From positions 1 through 48,318 of the forward strand of contig CAZRGV010000035.1 of assembly GCA_964599655.1 (NCBI GenBank): 48,318 nucleotides of DNA. The letters run 5' to 3'. The notes under the pieces are model-generated. The model was not told the DNA's origin. It did not search any database and saw only the letters and a program-made list of their open reading frames with translations. A program made the translations under genes and the position numbers. The stretch's first letter is position 1. Every line of letters starts with the position of its first letter. Below, one piece after another: positions 18,001-25,191 of the stretch. The stretch comes from CAZRGV01 sp964599655 (GTDB lineage Bacteria > Planctomycetota > Planctomycetia > Isosphaerales > Isosphaeraceae).

Positions 18001-19133
18001 TCGAACGCGACCTGATTCGGACCCCGGAGCAGTTTCAGCGGGCCCTTCTCCAACTCGGTGCCCGTGGCGGCACGCTCCGGCTCGCGTCGGATGCCGACCT
18101 GGTGCTGCCGTCGTGCGAGATTCCCGAATCCGGACGCTGGATGGTCACCGCCGCGTCAGGAGTGACCCGCCCCAGGCTCCGGTTCCGTCCGTCGGCGTCC
18201 GACCTTCGGTCGCCCGAACGGCCCGCGCTGTTCCGGGTCCTTCCGCGGGGAAGTCTTGAGCTTCAAGGTGTCGATCTGATCCTGGAACGGGCCGAGGCGC
18301 CGTCGGGAGGACGCTGGTCGGCGATCGCCCTGGGTGCGGGAGCCAACCTGGCCCTTGACCGTTGCACGGTCACGATCGAGACCGACCTGGCCGAGTCGTC
18401 GAGGCCGCGCTCGTCGTTGATCGCGGTTGTGTCGGAGCTTGGGCCGGAAGCGGTCGGACTCGACTCGTCGGCCTCCTCGATTCGCGTCACCGAGAGCCTG
18501 CTTCGGACGGGGGGCGACGTGGTGGACGTGGCGGCCGGCCGACGGCTCGATCACCTCGAACTGACCAACGTCGTGGTCGCCAGCGGCGCGTCGTTGCTCC
18601 ACGGTCACGGCGTGCCGCGAGACCAGACGCCCGAGCCGCTCAAGATGGTGCTTCGCCAGGTGACCGCGAGGGTTGCGGGTGGGCTGGTCCGACTCGAAAG
18701 CGCGCCGGGGGAGCCCGAGCTTCCCCTCGCCGAGGTCGTGGCCCGCGATTCGATCCTGGCCACCACGCCGCAAGGCGATCCCCTGTGTCGCGTCGAGGGG
18801 CAGGACAGCCTCAATTCCCTTCGAGATCGGATTGCCTGGGAAAGCCACTCGGTCGTTTATCACCAGATCGACACCTATCGGCGCGATCAGAGCGCGCTCT
18901 CCGGCACGGTTCCCGACAACTTCAAGCGGTCCTCGTGGGATGTCGCGGTCGGTCCTCGCGAGGACGCGGCGATTCACGGCGATGTCCGCTTTTTGAAACC
19001 GTGGAACACCGACCGCGCCTACTGGACCCTGACGCGAGATGACATGCGACTCGCGCCGGACAGTCCCGCGCCCCTGGTGGCCGGCCCGGACCTGAGCCGG
19101 ATTCCCGAGGCGCCGGAACTCGACGAGTTCTGA
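15036..19133 (+). CDS. Receptor-like Ser/Thr protein kinase with beta-helix repeat region
   Basis: A 1365-aa protein. A Hanks-type kinase domain covers about residues 67-335: glycine loop GVGGMGAV at 74-81, catalytic Lys96 (VALK), HRD at 188-190 followed by IKPSN, Asp208 in DMG (instead of DFG), SPEQ at 238-241. One transmembrane helix lies at about 360-380. The long outer part contains two stretches resembling right-handed parallel beta-helix repeats (about 445-800 and 1000-1300; 'L..C.F.....A......R.....'-type turns), separated by a Pro/Glu/Ser-rich low-complexity linker. Known relatives phosphorylate Ser/Thr in signalling; the outer part could bind glycans or wall material. Start: the ATG lies after the promoter at 14894, and the N-terminal 60 residues are a disordered tail. 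Confidence 0.9.
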   Translation: MLDPEPIPTTERAEPTGSWRPASFDGPTPASDSSPTVRTGSGSSGSKSRRKEDPLPMPRTGDRLESFELHEAIGVGGMGAVFLASDTRLHRQVALKILPPEQSNDLEVVQRFYQEGRAAAQLDHENIARVYTIGNDRGYHYIAFEYIEGTTIRQRVEEHGPLSVEETINYTLQIAGALVHASERGVVHRDIKPSNIIVTPQGRAKLVDMGLARRFERGVSDDGLTQSGMTLGTFDYISPEQARDPRDVDVRSDLYSLGCTMFHMLTGRPPFPEGTVLQKLLQHQEEPAPDVRTINPAVPADLAAIILKLMAKDRDRRYQKPEQLVRDLLTIAGTLGLRSISPEGLVWMSSKPPATWERHLVWLLPAAGLGVVLAALVWWGQPSDVASPPLSPEPDTPSLNQSALANSTAPPKITIGPSTTEAAPKEPEPDGSTAREPSVWPAREILVGSDDELETILSQAASGSRLVLTDDGPYDLRPTAIPRANASSNAATSPPRTLTIQAGADVRPVLRLDRGSSRETAEAALLVFQNSRITLEGLEFQIDMSERDGSLAAVFAENTDLSLKRCWFRRSGSRIGQARSTALHLRSENRRARDGESEPPEAVRVDACYFDGGQVGILAQGPTDVQLRDCTFGPAEPAVWFDNAESRSPIPARLLLRHVSILAGPTAVFRFSRTEGRVDIDDSVIAPPNQERATLVTTDEPSRLEWHGRDNLYGRIATYLQPTSDLTGGSPILTFSEWADDPQGFREARSAATEEHVWEQNHPQQSLTQRDPTVAFQLGAIEPPTPEPGARRGPRGPIARPAGFLASLIGSALSKRSNARTLVEADAKAGPPKPALETELPPRAPATRPPTTSEPMPIAVDEPDAPRVPPSVVADVGAPSEPMRREPMPMPMPVVDRNSSETVGATEPESPMERSPMVRGEFDREPPEESVPRERLSTDERTAESSSPALELPRTSANPVKNGGSNRPGEGTSTSNTPRGPSNSTDGAIERDLIRTPEQFQRALLQLGARGGTLRLASDADLVLPSCEIPESGRWMVTAASGVTRPRLRFRPSASDLRSPERPALFRVLPRGSLELQGVDLILERAEAPSGGRWSAIALGAGANLALDRCTVTIETDLAESSRPRSSLIAVVSELGPEAVGLDSSASSIRVTESLLRTGGDVVDVAAGRRLDHLELTNVVVASGASLLHGHGVPRDQTPEPLKMVLRQVTARVAGGLVRLESAPGEPELPLAEVVARDSILATTPQGDPLCRVEGQDSLNSLRDRIAWESHSVVYHQIDTYRRDQSALSGTVPDNFKRSSWDVAVGPREDAAIHGDVRFLKPWNTDRAYWTLTRDDMRLAPDSPAPLVAGPDLSRIPEAPELDEF

Positions 19134-19158
19134 CGCCTGAGCCGGCCAACGCGGGGGT

Positions 19159-20316
19159 TCAACGACCCATCCGTTCGAGGAGGCGGGCGGCGCGTTCGTG
19201 CCGGCCGTTCCAAAGCTGGTCGCGGGCGCGCGCGAGCCATCGCCCATGCCAGTCCCGAAAGGGAACGGCCGATCCGGCGGGCGGCGGTTCGGGCAGGAGC
19301 CTGCGACCGATGGCCTCGATCAAGGTCGGAATGCCCTCGCCACGCTCGGCGGACACGTTTCGCTCGACGCGATCCAACGAACTCCAGGCCGGAGGCAGGT
19401 CGGCCTTGTTCGCGACAACCAACGCGTTGGGCAGAGCGGCCAGCAACTCGTGATCGACCTCGGTCAACGGCTCGGAGCGGTCGAGAACGAGAACCACCAG
19501 GTCAGCCCGTTGCTGCTGAGCGCGGGCCAGCCCGATGCCCTGGTTCTCGATCGCGTCGGCGGGATCGCGCAGGCCCGCCGTGTCGACCAGCTCGACGGGC
19601 AAGCCTCGGATGGCGGTCGGCAACGTGACCAGATCGCGCGTCGTGCCCGGATTGGGATCGACAATGGCGCGTTCGAACCCGGCCAGCGCGTTCAGAAGCC
19701 GGCTTTTGCCGACGTTGGGTCGGCCCGCCAGCACGACCCGCCAGCCCGAAATGAGCCGGCATCCGATCGACCCGCGCTCGATCAGGAGGTTCAGTTGCTG
19801 GGCCACAACCGCTCGACGTTCCGAGAGTCGGGCCTCGGTCGCCAAACGGGCGAGCTCGGCGCGGAACGCCCCCTGGGCCTGTTCGAGGAGGACCTCGGCC
19901 GAAAACACGGTGGGGGCGTGGACCAGATCGATCCGTGCCTCCGCCTCGATCCTCGAACCGGACGCGTCGATGAGCCATTGTTCCGCCCGGACCGGCCGCG
20001 CGCCCAGGGAGGTAAGCGCTTCCATGACCAGCGCTACCGGCGACGGCCCGCCGTGGCACTGCACCTCAACCTCGACCGGATTCCCGTCGACGACCGCCAC
20101 AACCTCGTCTCCGGTTCCCTGGCCCATGCGACCGAGCCGCGGTCGGCCTCGAGGGGATTCGGCCAGTCGAGGACCCCGTTGAGGCCGGAAGGCGGCGTCG
20201 GCGATGGCCAGCGCGTCGGGTCCCCAGATCCGGATGACGGCGATGGCGCCTCGGCCTCCGGCCGTCAACACGGCGGCCCACGCCGATCGCGACGCCTCGG
20301 TCGCTTCGACGATCAT
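19159..20316 (-). CDS. MnmE/TrmE-like tRNA-modification GTPase, C-terminally shortened
   Basis: A 385-aa protein. The N-terminal folate-binding-type domain is recognisable (GGRGAIAVIRIWGP and VEVEVQCHGGPSP at about 81-93). The helical region then holds the G domain: G1 GRPNVGKS (198-205), G2 GTTRD, G3 DTAGL, G4 NKAD. MnmE with MnmG installs the cmnm5 group on tRNA wobble uridines. Typical MnmE is about 450 aa and ends in a Cys motif (CxGK), which is absent here: the protein ends in an Arg-rich helix. Its ATG overlaps the coaX stop by 4 nt, so the two are translationally coupled. Either a divergent MnmE or a related GTPase with another role. Confidence 0.82.
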   Translation of the reverse strand: MIVEATEASRSAWAAVLTAGGRGAIAVIRIWGPDALAIADAAFRPQRGPRLAESPRGRPRLGRMGQGTGDEVVAVVDGNPVEVEVQCHGGPSPVALVMEALTSLGARPVRAEQWLIDASGSRIEAEARIDLVHAPTVFSAEVLLEQAQGAFRAELARLATEARLSERRAVVAQQLNLLIERGSIGCRLISGWRVVLAGRPNVGKSRLLNALAGFERAIVDPNPGTTRDLVTLPTAIRGLPVELVDTAGLRDPADAIENQGIGLARAQQQRADLVVLVLDRSEPLTEVDHELLAALPNALVVANKADLPPAWSSLDRVERNVSAERGEGIPTLIEAIGRRLLPEPPPAGSAVPFRDWHGRWLARARDQLWNGRHERAARLLERMGR

Positions 20317-21086
20317 GGCGCGGGACCCTCGCCGCGCTCTCCGAAAGCGGCGATCGCCAGACCCCGAAGAACCAGGTCAGGAACCAACGTGGCCGATGGA
20401 CCTTCGACCCAGGGGGCCAGCAGGGACGCGTCTCCTCCTGTCCAGACGATCCAGGGCCTCGGAGTCAAACCCTCGGACTGCCGGGCCAGGATTTCCCGGA
20501 TGACGCCGACCTGTCCCCAGAAGAGGCCCGCCTTCAGGGCCGGCAAGGTCGATCGGCCCCAGGAGGCGGGCGCTGCCTCCGAGATCTCGACCAGAGGCAA
20601 TTGGGCCGTCAGATCGCGTAAGGCCTGAGCCATCGGCCCGAGCCCGGGCGCGATCGCCCCGCCCAGCCAGACGCCTTCGGCCGAAATCCGCTCGACCGTG
20701 ACGGCCGTGCCGCACGAGACGACATGACCAGAGCGGCCGGCCGGTCGGATCGCGATGGCCGCCAGCACCGCCAAGGCCCGGTCGGCTCCGGCCTGCCCGA
20801 TGGTTTCCAGCTCGTTCGGAACCGGAACCTCGGCCGCCGAAGGGAACCATCGCACGTCCGAACACCCTCGCTCGTCGAGCAAACCGCGAAGTCGATCGGC
20901 CAAAGGCGGGTTGACCGAGCTGATCGCCCATCGGGTCTGGGCGTTGATGTTCCAGGCATCGAGCGCCCTGGACCAGGCGTCGGAATCATCGACCGGAAGC
21001 GAGAGCGCCGACTCCGGCGCTCCGTTGGCGTCGAGCCTCGCCCACTTCAGCCTCGAGTTGCCGAGGTCGGCCACGATGCGTTGCAC
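20313..21086 (-). CDS. coaX: Type III pantothenate kinase
   Basis: A 257-aa enzyme of the ASKHA fold. It phosphorylates pantothenate, the first step of coenzyme A synthesis, and type III enzymes are not inhibited by CoA. Seen: N-terminal phosphate-binding DLGNSRLKW (7-15), the middle GADRALAVLAA, CGTAVTVE and the GGAIAPGLGPMAQAL block, all family signatures. Normal length. Start GTG at 21086, with only a weak upstream AGG. It overlaps the following mnmE-like gene by ATGA; a hairpin separates it from obgE. Confidence 0.93.
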   Translation of the reverse strand: MQRIVADLGNSRLKWARLDANGAPESALSLPVDDSDAWSRALDAWNINAQTRWAISSVNPPLADRLRGLLDERGCSDVRWFPSAAEVPVPNELETIGQAGADRALAVLAAIAIRPAGRSGHVVSCGTAVTVERISAEGVWLGGAIAPGLGPMAQALRDLTAQLPLVEISEAAPASWGRSTLPALKAGLFWGQVGVIREILARQSEGLTPRPWIVWTGGDASLLAPWVEGPSATLVPDLVLRGLAIAAFGERGEGPAP

Positions 21087-21148
21087 GAATCAATTGCCTT
21101 GAAAAACCGATGATATTTTGGGATTCGAATAAAGGAGAGGCGCCCGGC

Positions 21149-21183
21149 GGATCGAGGAAATCCGAGGATTTCGGTTCGATTCC
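21149..21183 (-). terminator. Hairpin between obgE and coaX
   Basis: Inner stem GAAATCC (21157-21163) with GGATTTC (21166-21172), extended by GGATCGA (21149-21155) and TCGATTCC (21176-21183) with one bulge. It lies 25 nt past the obgE stop. There is no T tract, so termination strength is uncertain; it could instead be an mRNA-end or processing structure. Confidence 0.42.
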
Positions 21184-21207
21184 CGCGCGAGGCCGGTCAT
21201 GGGGTGT

Positions 21208-22260
21208 TCAGGAGATCGAGCCGACGTCGCGCGGTTCGCGGGTCGATTCGACGGCCGGCTCGCCTTCGACCGGAAGCTGTTCGAGCGTTTCGGCGATGCG
21301 GCGCACGAGTTGAGGAATTCCCTTGCCGCTGACCGCCGAGATCGCCTGGACGTCGGTGCCGAGTTCACGAGCGATGCGCTGGCGGGCCTCCTCGGCGCCG
21401 GTCAGATCGAGCTTGGTCACGACCACGAGTTCGGGGCGAGCGGCCAGGGCGGCGCTGTAGTGTTCGAGCTCTCGTCGGATCGTTCGGTAGTTGGCCAGAG
21501 GATCGGACCCATCGGCGGGTACGGCGTCGATCAGGTGGACCAGCAGCCGTGTTCGCTCGACGTGCCGGAGGAACTCGTGGCCTAATCCGTGTCCCTCGTG
21601 CGCCCCCTCGATCAGTCCGGGGATATCGGCCACGACGAAGGTCTGGTCGAGGTCGATCGCCACGGTTCCGAGGTTGGGGTACTTGGTGGTGAATGGGTAA
21701 TCAGCGATTTCGGGATGGGCCCTGGAAATGCGGGAGAGCAAGGTGGATTTCCCGGCGTTGGGAAGGCCGATCAAGCCCACGTCGGCGATGACTTTCAGTT
21801 CCAGCGTGATCCAGCGCTCTTCTCCAGGTTGGCCGGGTTCGGCCTGTCGAGGCGCCCGGTTGGTGCTCGACTTGAAGTGGGTATTGCCGTGGCCACCTTT
21901 GCCGCCCCTGGCGACGACGACCTGGTCGCCGGGATGTTTCAGGTCACGGAGGATGTGGCCCCGGTCGCGATCGCGAACGATCGTGCCGACCGGGACGTCG
22001 ATGATCCGATCCTCCGCGCTGCGGCCGGTGCAGTTCGATCCCTGGCCGTGCTCGCCCCGATCGGCCTTCCAGTGGCGCTGAAACGAGAGATGGGAGAGAT
22101 TGGTGAGCCCCTCCACGGCCCGGACAATCACCGACCCACCGTCGCCGCCGTTGCCGCCGTCGGGTCCGCCGCGTGGAACGTACTTTTCCTTGCGGAAGCT
22201 GACAACGCCGTTACCGCCGTCTCCGGCCTTGACATGGATGGCGACCCGATCAACAAACAT
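21208..22260 (-). CDS. obgE: Obg/CgtA GTPase
   Basis: A 350-aa essential GTPase that acts in 50S ribosome assembly and stress control. The N-terminal Obg fold is glycine-rich (FVDRVAIHVKAGDGGNG, then GGPDGGNGGDGGSV). The G domain has G1 GLPNAGKS (165-172), the switch and G3 block DIPGLIEGAHEGHGLG and G4 TKLD. The C-terminal OCT domain found in some Obg proteins is absent, which is common. ATG 22260 has AAGGG close upstream. It follows rpmA in the usual order, with a 174-nt gap. Confidence 0.96.
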   Translation of the reverse strand: MFVDRVAIHVKAGDGGNGVVSFRKEKYVPRGGPDGGNGGDGGSVIVRAVEGLTNLSHLSFQRHWKADRGEHGQGSNCTGRSAEDRIIDVPVGTIVRDRDRGHILRDLKHPGDQVVVARGGKGGHGNTHFKSSTNRAPRQAEPGQPGEERWITLELKVIADVGLIGLPNAGKSTLLSRISRAHPEIADYPFTTKYPNLGTVAIDLDQTFVVADIPGLIEGAHEGHGLGHEFLRHVERTRLLVHLIDAVPADGSDPLANYRTIRRELEHYSAALAARPELVVVTKLDLTGAEEARQRIARELGTDVQAISAVSGKGIPQLVRRIAETLEQLPVEGEPAVESTREPRDVGSIS

Positions 22261-22328
22261 CGCGGCCCTTGTTGCGGTGCATGACGTGAAGGATTGGTCT
22301 CAGGACCGTCGGCGGCCTTGAACATCGA

Positions 22329-22362
22329 GGAGGGAACGTCGAGGCCCTCCCGCTTTTTTTTT
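22329..22362 (+). terminator. Intrinsic terminator on the plus strand, antisense to rpmA-obgE
   Basis: GGAGGG (22329-22334), 10-nt loop, CCCTCC (22345-22350), then CGC and nine T (22354-22362). It has the form of a rho-independent terminator for plus-strand transcription, but no plus-strand gene lies upstream: rpmA and obgE are both on the minus strand. It could end antisense RNA arising within obgE. Confidence 0.6.
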
Positions 22363-22434
22363 GAGGAGGCACCAAACGCGTTCCCTCTCGCGGGCGGGCG
22401 TGTCGAGCGTCAGGCCACGAATCCTTGGACGCGG

Positions 22435-22689
22435 TTACGAGTTGGCCAGCGGCAACACGTTGATCCGCCGACCATCCTGATCGAACTTCACGGTGCCTTC
22501 GATCAACGAGTAGATCGTCCAGTCGTTCCCGACGCCGACGTTCTTTCCAGGCCGCCACTTGGTGCCGCGCTGCCGGCAGATGATGCTGCCAGGACGGGCA
22601 TACTGCCCGCCGAACAGCTTGATTCCCAGCATTTGAGGATTCGAGTCGCGGCCGTTGCGGCTCGACCCCTGTCCTTTTTTGTGAGCCAT
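22435..22689 (-). CDS. rpmA: 50S ribosomal protein L27
   Basis: An 84-aa protein beginning MAHKKGQGSSRNGRDS, the standard L27 N-terminus that reaches towards the peptidyl-transferase centre. No Firmicute-type cleaved extension is seen. The LGIKLFGGQ and GSIICRQRGT blocks are diagnostic. Start at 22689 is fixed by homology; upstream residues in the same frame are spurious. rpmA precedes obgE as in most bacteria, but rplU (L21), normally just upstream, is absent; a divergent sigma-factor-like gene lies there instead. Confidence 0.97.
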   Translation of the reverse strand: MAHKKGQGSSRNGRDSNPQMLGIKLFGGQYARPGSIICRQRGTKWRPGKNVGVGNDWTIYSLIEGTVKFDQDGRRINVLPLANS

Positions 22690-22779
22690 CGTTCCAGATC
22701 CCCGCAACGAATACGAGCCAACAACGGTCAGAACTCCGGGTCTGGTCCGCGGTTCCGGCCAGATCCTCGGGAACGGATC

Positions 22780-22808
22780 ATTGTATCGCGGGTCGTTGGG
22801 AAACACAA
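22780..22808 (-). promoter_or_regulatory. Sigma70-type promoter for rpmA
   Basis: Minus strand: TTGTGT (22803-22808), 17-nt spacer, TACAAT (22780-22785), about 91 nt upstream of rpmA. This fits an rpmA-obgE unit with its own promoter, independent of rplU. Confidence 0.5.
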
Positions 22809-22921
22809 GCGGGCGCGGTGCGAGCCTCGATCACACAATCGTGATGGCTCGCGCGTTCGAAGCGGAGATTCTGGGGGTGAAGGCCGAACGATCCACGCGT
22901 GGATCTTGGAGGAAACTCGGC

Positions 22922-23299
22922 ATGAGCGGTCTGGACGGCCTGGACTCGGAGCGGCTCCTGGCCATGGCCCGCGCGGGCCACCGACCGGCGCTGGGGCCGC
23001 TTCTGGAATTGTTTCGCAACGACCAGAGCTTGATGGCGAGGCTTCAGGTCGGTCGACGTCTTCAGGGCAAAATCGACCCCGCCGACCTCGTTCAGGAAAC
23101 GTTCCTGGAGGCGCATCGCGAGTTCCACCAGGTTCGGGGTCGGAGCGAGGCGGAGCTGGTCCGTTGGCTCCGCCCGAAGCAGAGCTTTCCCGAAGTGGCG
23201 CGTCGAATGTCGAGGACTGAGGATCGCGTCAAGAAGCTCGGGGCGAGGGCCCTGGCGCGACTTCGTAAGTCGCTGGAATCGGACCCCGATCGAGCTTGA
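22922..23299 (+). CDS. ECF sigma-factor relative with an internal deletion
   Basis: 125 aa. ATG 22922 follows GGAGGA with an 8-nt spacer. Residues of about 20-75 match region 2 of planctomycete ECF sigma factors (LQVGRRLQGKIDPADLVQET, then FLEAHREF..., SEAELVRWLR). The sequence then jumps directly to the recognition end of region 4 (SFPEVARRMSRTEDRV, KKLGARALARLRKSLES). Relatives are about 190-200 aa; the linker and the first helices of region 4, some 65-75 residues, are missing at the junction near 23172-23183 (RWLRPKQSFPEV). The frame stays open. It may be a degenerate gene or a small product with altered function. It is divergent from rpmA and 102 nt upstream of queC. Confidence 0.8.
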   Translation: MSGLDGLDSERLLAMARAGHRPALGPLLELFRNDQSLMARLQVGRRLQGKIDPADLVQETFLEAHREFHQVRGRSEAELVRWLRPKQSFPEVARRMSRTEDRVKKLGARALARLRKSLESDPDRA

Positions 23300-23401
23300 A
23301 CGAGCGCGAACGCCCCGCAGGCTCCGACCTCTTGCGTCTTCGACGGGAGTTCCCTATCGTCGAAAGGAACCCAGGGAAACGTCGAGCGTGGAGGCGCGTG
23401 G

Positions 23402-24109
23402 ATGGCCGATGGGCGGAAGGCCGTGGTCTTGCTCAGCGGCGGTCTGGACTCGGCCACGGCGCTGGCCGAGGCGAAGGCGGCCGGCTTTCTTCCGTACGCC
23501 TTGACGGTCCACTACGGCCAGCGGCATGCCATCGAACGCCAGGCCGCGGCTCGGGTCGCGCGGGCCCTGGGCGTCGCGCGGCACGTCGAGCAAACGCTGG
23601 ACCTCCGGGCCTTTGGCGGCAGCGCGCTGACCGATGATCGGGAGGTTCCCAGAGACCGTCCCTCGGAGGCCATGGCCGAGGGAGGCATCCCGATCACCTA
23701 CGTCCCGGCCCGGAACACGATTTTCCTGTCCCTGGCTCTCGCCTGGGCCGAGGTGCTCGGCGCGTTCGACATTTTTATTGGTGTGAATTGCGTCGATTAC
23801 TCGGGTTATCCCGATTGCCGGCCGGAATTCCTCCGGGCCTTCGAGCACCTGGCCAATCTGGCCACCCGAGCGGGGGTGGAAGGAACCGGACGTTTTCAGA
23901 TCCAAGCCCCGCTGTTGACCATGACCAAGGACCAGATTATTCGGCGAGGCATGGAGCTGGGAGTCGACTACGGGTTGACCCATAGCTGCTACGACCCGAC
24001 CCCGGACGGCCTGGCGTGCGGTCGCTGCGACTCCTGCCGGCTGCGGCTGGAGGCCTTCGCCAGGCTTGGACGGAACGACCCGGTTCGTTACGCTCCGGCG
24101 ACTCGTTGA
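23402..24109 (+). CDS. queC: 7-cyano-7-deazaguanine synthase
   Basis: A 235-aa enzyme converting 7-carboxy-7-deazaguanine to preQ0 with ATP and ammonia, in queuosine synthesis. It has the PP-loop SGGLDS at 12-17, TVHYGQRHAIE, the VPARNTIFLSLALAWAE block, GVNCVDYSGYPDCRPEF and the zinc-binding Cys set in SCYDPTPDGLACGRCDSC. Length is typical. GGAGG lies 7 nt before the ATG. The other queuosine genes are not in this window. It is convergent with the next gene, with a hairpin across its stop codon. Confidence 0.96.
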   Translation: MADGRKAVVLLSGGLDSATALAEAKAAGFLPYALTVHYGQRHAIERQAAARVARALGVARHVEQTLDLRAFGGSALTDDREVPRDRPSEAMAEGGIPITYVPARNTIFLSLALAWAEVLGAFDIFIGVNCVDYSGYPDCRPEFLRAFEHLANLATRAGVEGTGRFQIQAPLLTMTKDQIIRRGMELGVDYGLTHSCYDPTPDGLACGRCDSCRLRLEAFARLGRNDPVRYAPATR

Positions 24110-24127
24110 GGCCGACGGAGCGTAACG
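24086..24127. terminator. Hairpin spanning the queC stop codon
   Basis: Perfect 12-bp stem: CGTTACGCTCCG (24086-24097) with CGGAGCGTAACG (24116-24127), 18-nt loop holding the queC stop. It lies between convergent genes (stops at 24109 and 24142). There is no T tract; it may serve both strands. Confidence 0.55.
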
Positions 24128-24141
24128 TCGTGGAATGTCCG

Positions 24142-24930
24142 TCAGGGGTAGTAGACCCACTCATACGGCGGGTCCTGGAGGCGGATTTCCTTGGTATGCG
24201 GGCTTCGCTCGTCGCCAGGCCGGATGAAGTCGATACGAACCGCCTTGTAGCGGGTGAAGGGCTCGCCGCCGTCGGGGGGCGTCACCACCTGATAGCCATC
24301 CGAGAGTCCTCGAACGAAGACCTTGAAGGCGTCGGCCTTGTAGTCCACGTCGTCCCAGATGGCCACTCCGAAAACGGCGTCGTCAATGCCTTCACGCTCG
24401 CTGGGCGGGATCATCCCCATGACGTTGACCGCGCCGAGGAGGTTCTTGCTGGGGTCTTCCTTGGCCTGGATCTTCTTGACGGCCACCGGGAGGACCGAAT
24501 CCTCGTACCGCATGCCGGTGTCAGTGACCAGAGTGAACTGGGGCACGAACATGCGGGGCTTGCCGGTCCGGTTCACGACCTTGTAGTACAGGTAATGAAC
24601 CTTGCGACGGCCCTTGCCGGGAACCTCGACCTCGATCATGCGAACCGGCTTGAACGCGAACTCGAGGACCCAGATTCCGTCGCGGTCCTTGGGCAGTGGA
24701 GACGAATCCACCACGACCCAGTTGGGGCCTGGCGCCTCGCGACGAACGGGGATGGTTTCCAGGGGAGGGAGCTGGAACTCGGGGATCGGTTCCGGCTTGG
24801 CGAGCTCCTGGGGAGCCGCGGGGGGATTTGGATTCGGCTGCGGATCCTGGGCGCGACCCAGGCCGGGAATGAGCCCGATGCCTGTGAAGACCATCACCAG
24901 GACCATCGTCCGAGACGGATGGTTGCGCAT
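24142..24930 (-). CDS. Exported protein of unknown function
   Basis: 262 aa. A signal peptide (VLVMVFTGIGLIPGLGRAQ) is followed by a Pro/Asn-rich linker (QPNPNPPAAPQ) and a beta-rich domain of about 180 residues containing WVLEFAFKPVRMIEVEVPG, LYYKVVNRTGKPRMFVPQF and YKAVRIDFIRPGDERS. Short exported proteins of this layout occur in planctomycetes without known function. GGGAG 9 nt upstream supports the ATG, and a TTGACG-18-TAGATT promoter precedes it. No catalytic motif is visible. Confidence 0.78.
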   Translation of the reverse strand: MRNHPSRTMVLVMVFTGIGLIPGLGRAQDPQPNPNPPAAPQELAKPEPIPEFQLPPLETIPVRREAPGPNWVVVDSSPLPKDRDGIWVLEFAFKPVRMIEVEVPGKGRRKVHYLYYKVVNRTGKPRMFVPQFTLVTDTGMRYEDSVLPVAVKKIQAKEDPSKNLLGAVNVMGMIPPSEREGIDDAVFGVAIWDDVDYKADAFKVFVRGLSDGYQVVTPPDGGEPFTRYKAVRIDFIRPGDERSPHTKEIRLQDPPYEWVYYP

Positions 24931-25014
24931 GGGCCAATCTCCCAGCGTCGGAAACGTTCAAACGAGGGGAACCGGAGGCACGTCCGCGACAGGATGCAGG
25001 CTCGGTGTCACCCT

Positions 25015-25044
25015 AATCTAGCTGGTCGAGGTAGGATCCGTCAA
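25015..25044 (-). promoter_or_regulatory. Sigma70-type promoter for the exported 262-aa protein
   Basis: Minus strand: TTGACG (25039-25044), 18-nt spacer, TAGATT (25015-25020), about 85 nt upstream of 24930. Confidence 0.45.
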
Positions 25045-25191
25045 GTTGAACTGACCAATCCAACCACGTGCTCCGGGGGAAACGCGACCATTCCGCCTCG
25101 GGCGGGGAGGATCGCGGAGAACGACAGGGCCCTGAGGGCAGGGAGAGCGGGACCCGGAGGGATTCGAATCCGTTGAGCCGGTTCGAGCGGG

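Noticed and set aside
21589..22284. A plus-strand frame opposite obgE that could have explained the plus-strand terminator
   Set aside because: Its translation is unlike a protein and lies fully within obgE; it does not justify a gene.
22830..22850. ATCAC-n6-GTGAT inverted repeat before the sigma-like gene
   Set aside because: Five-base arms are expected by chance in a window of this size; no second copy noticed.
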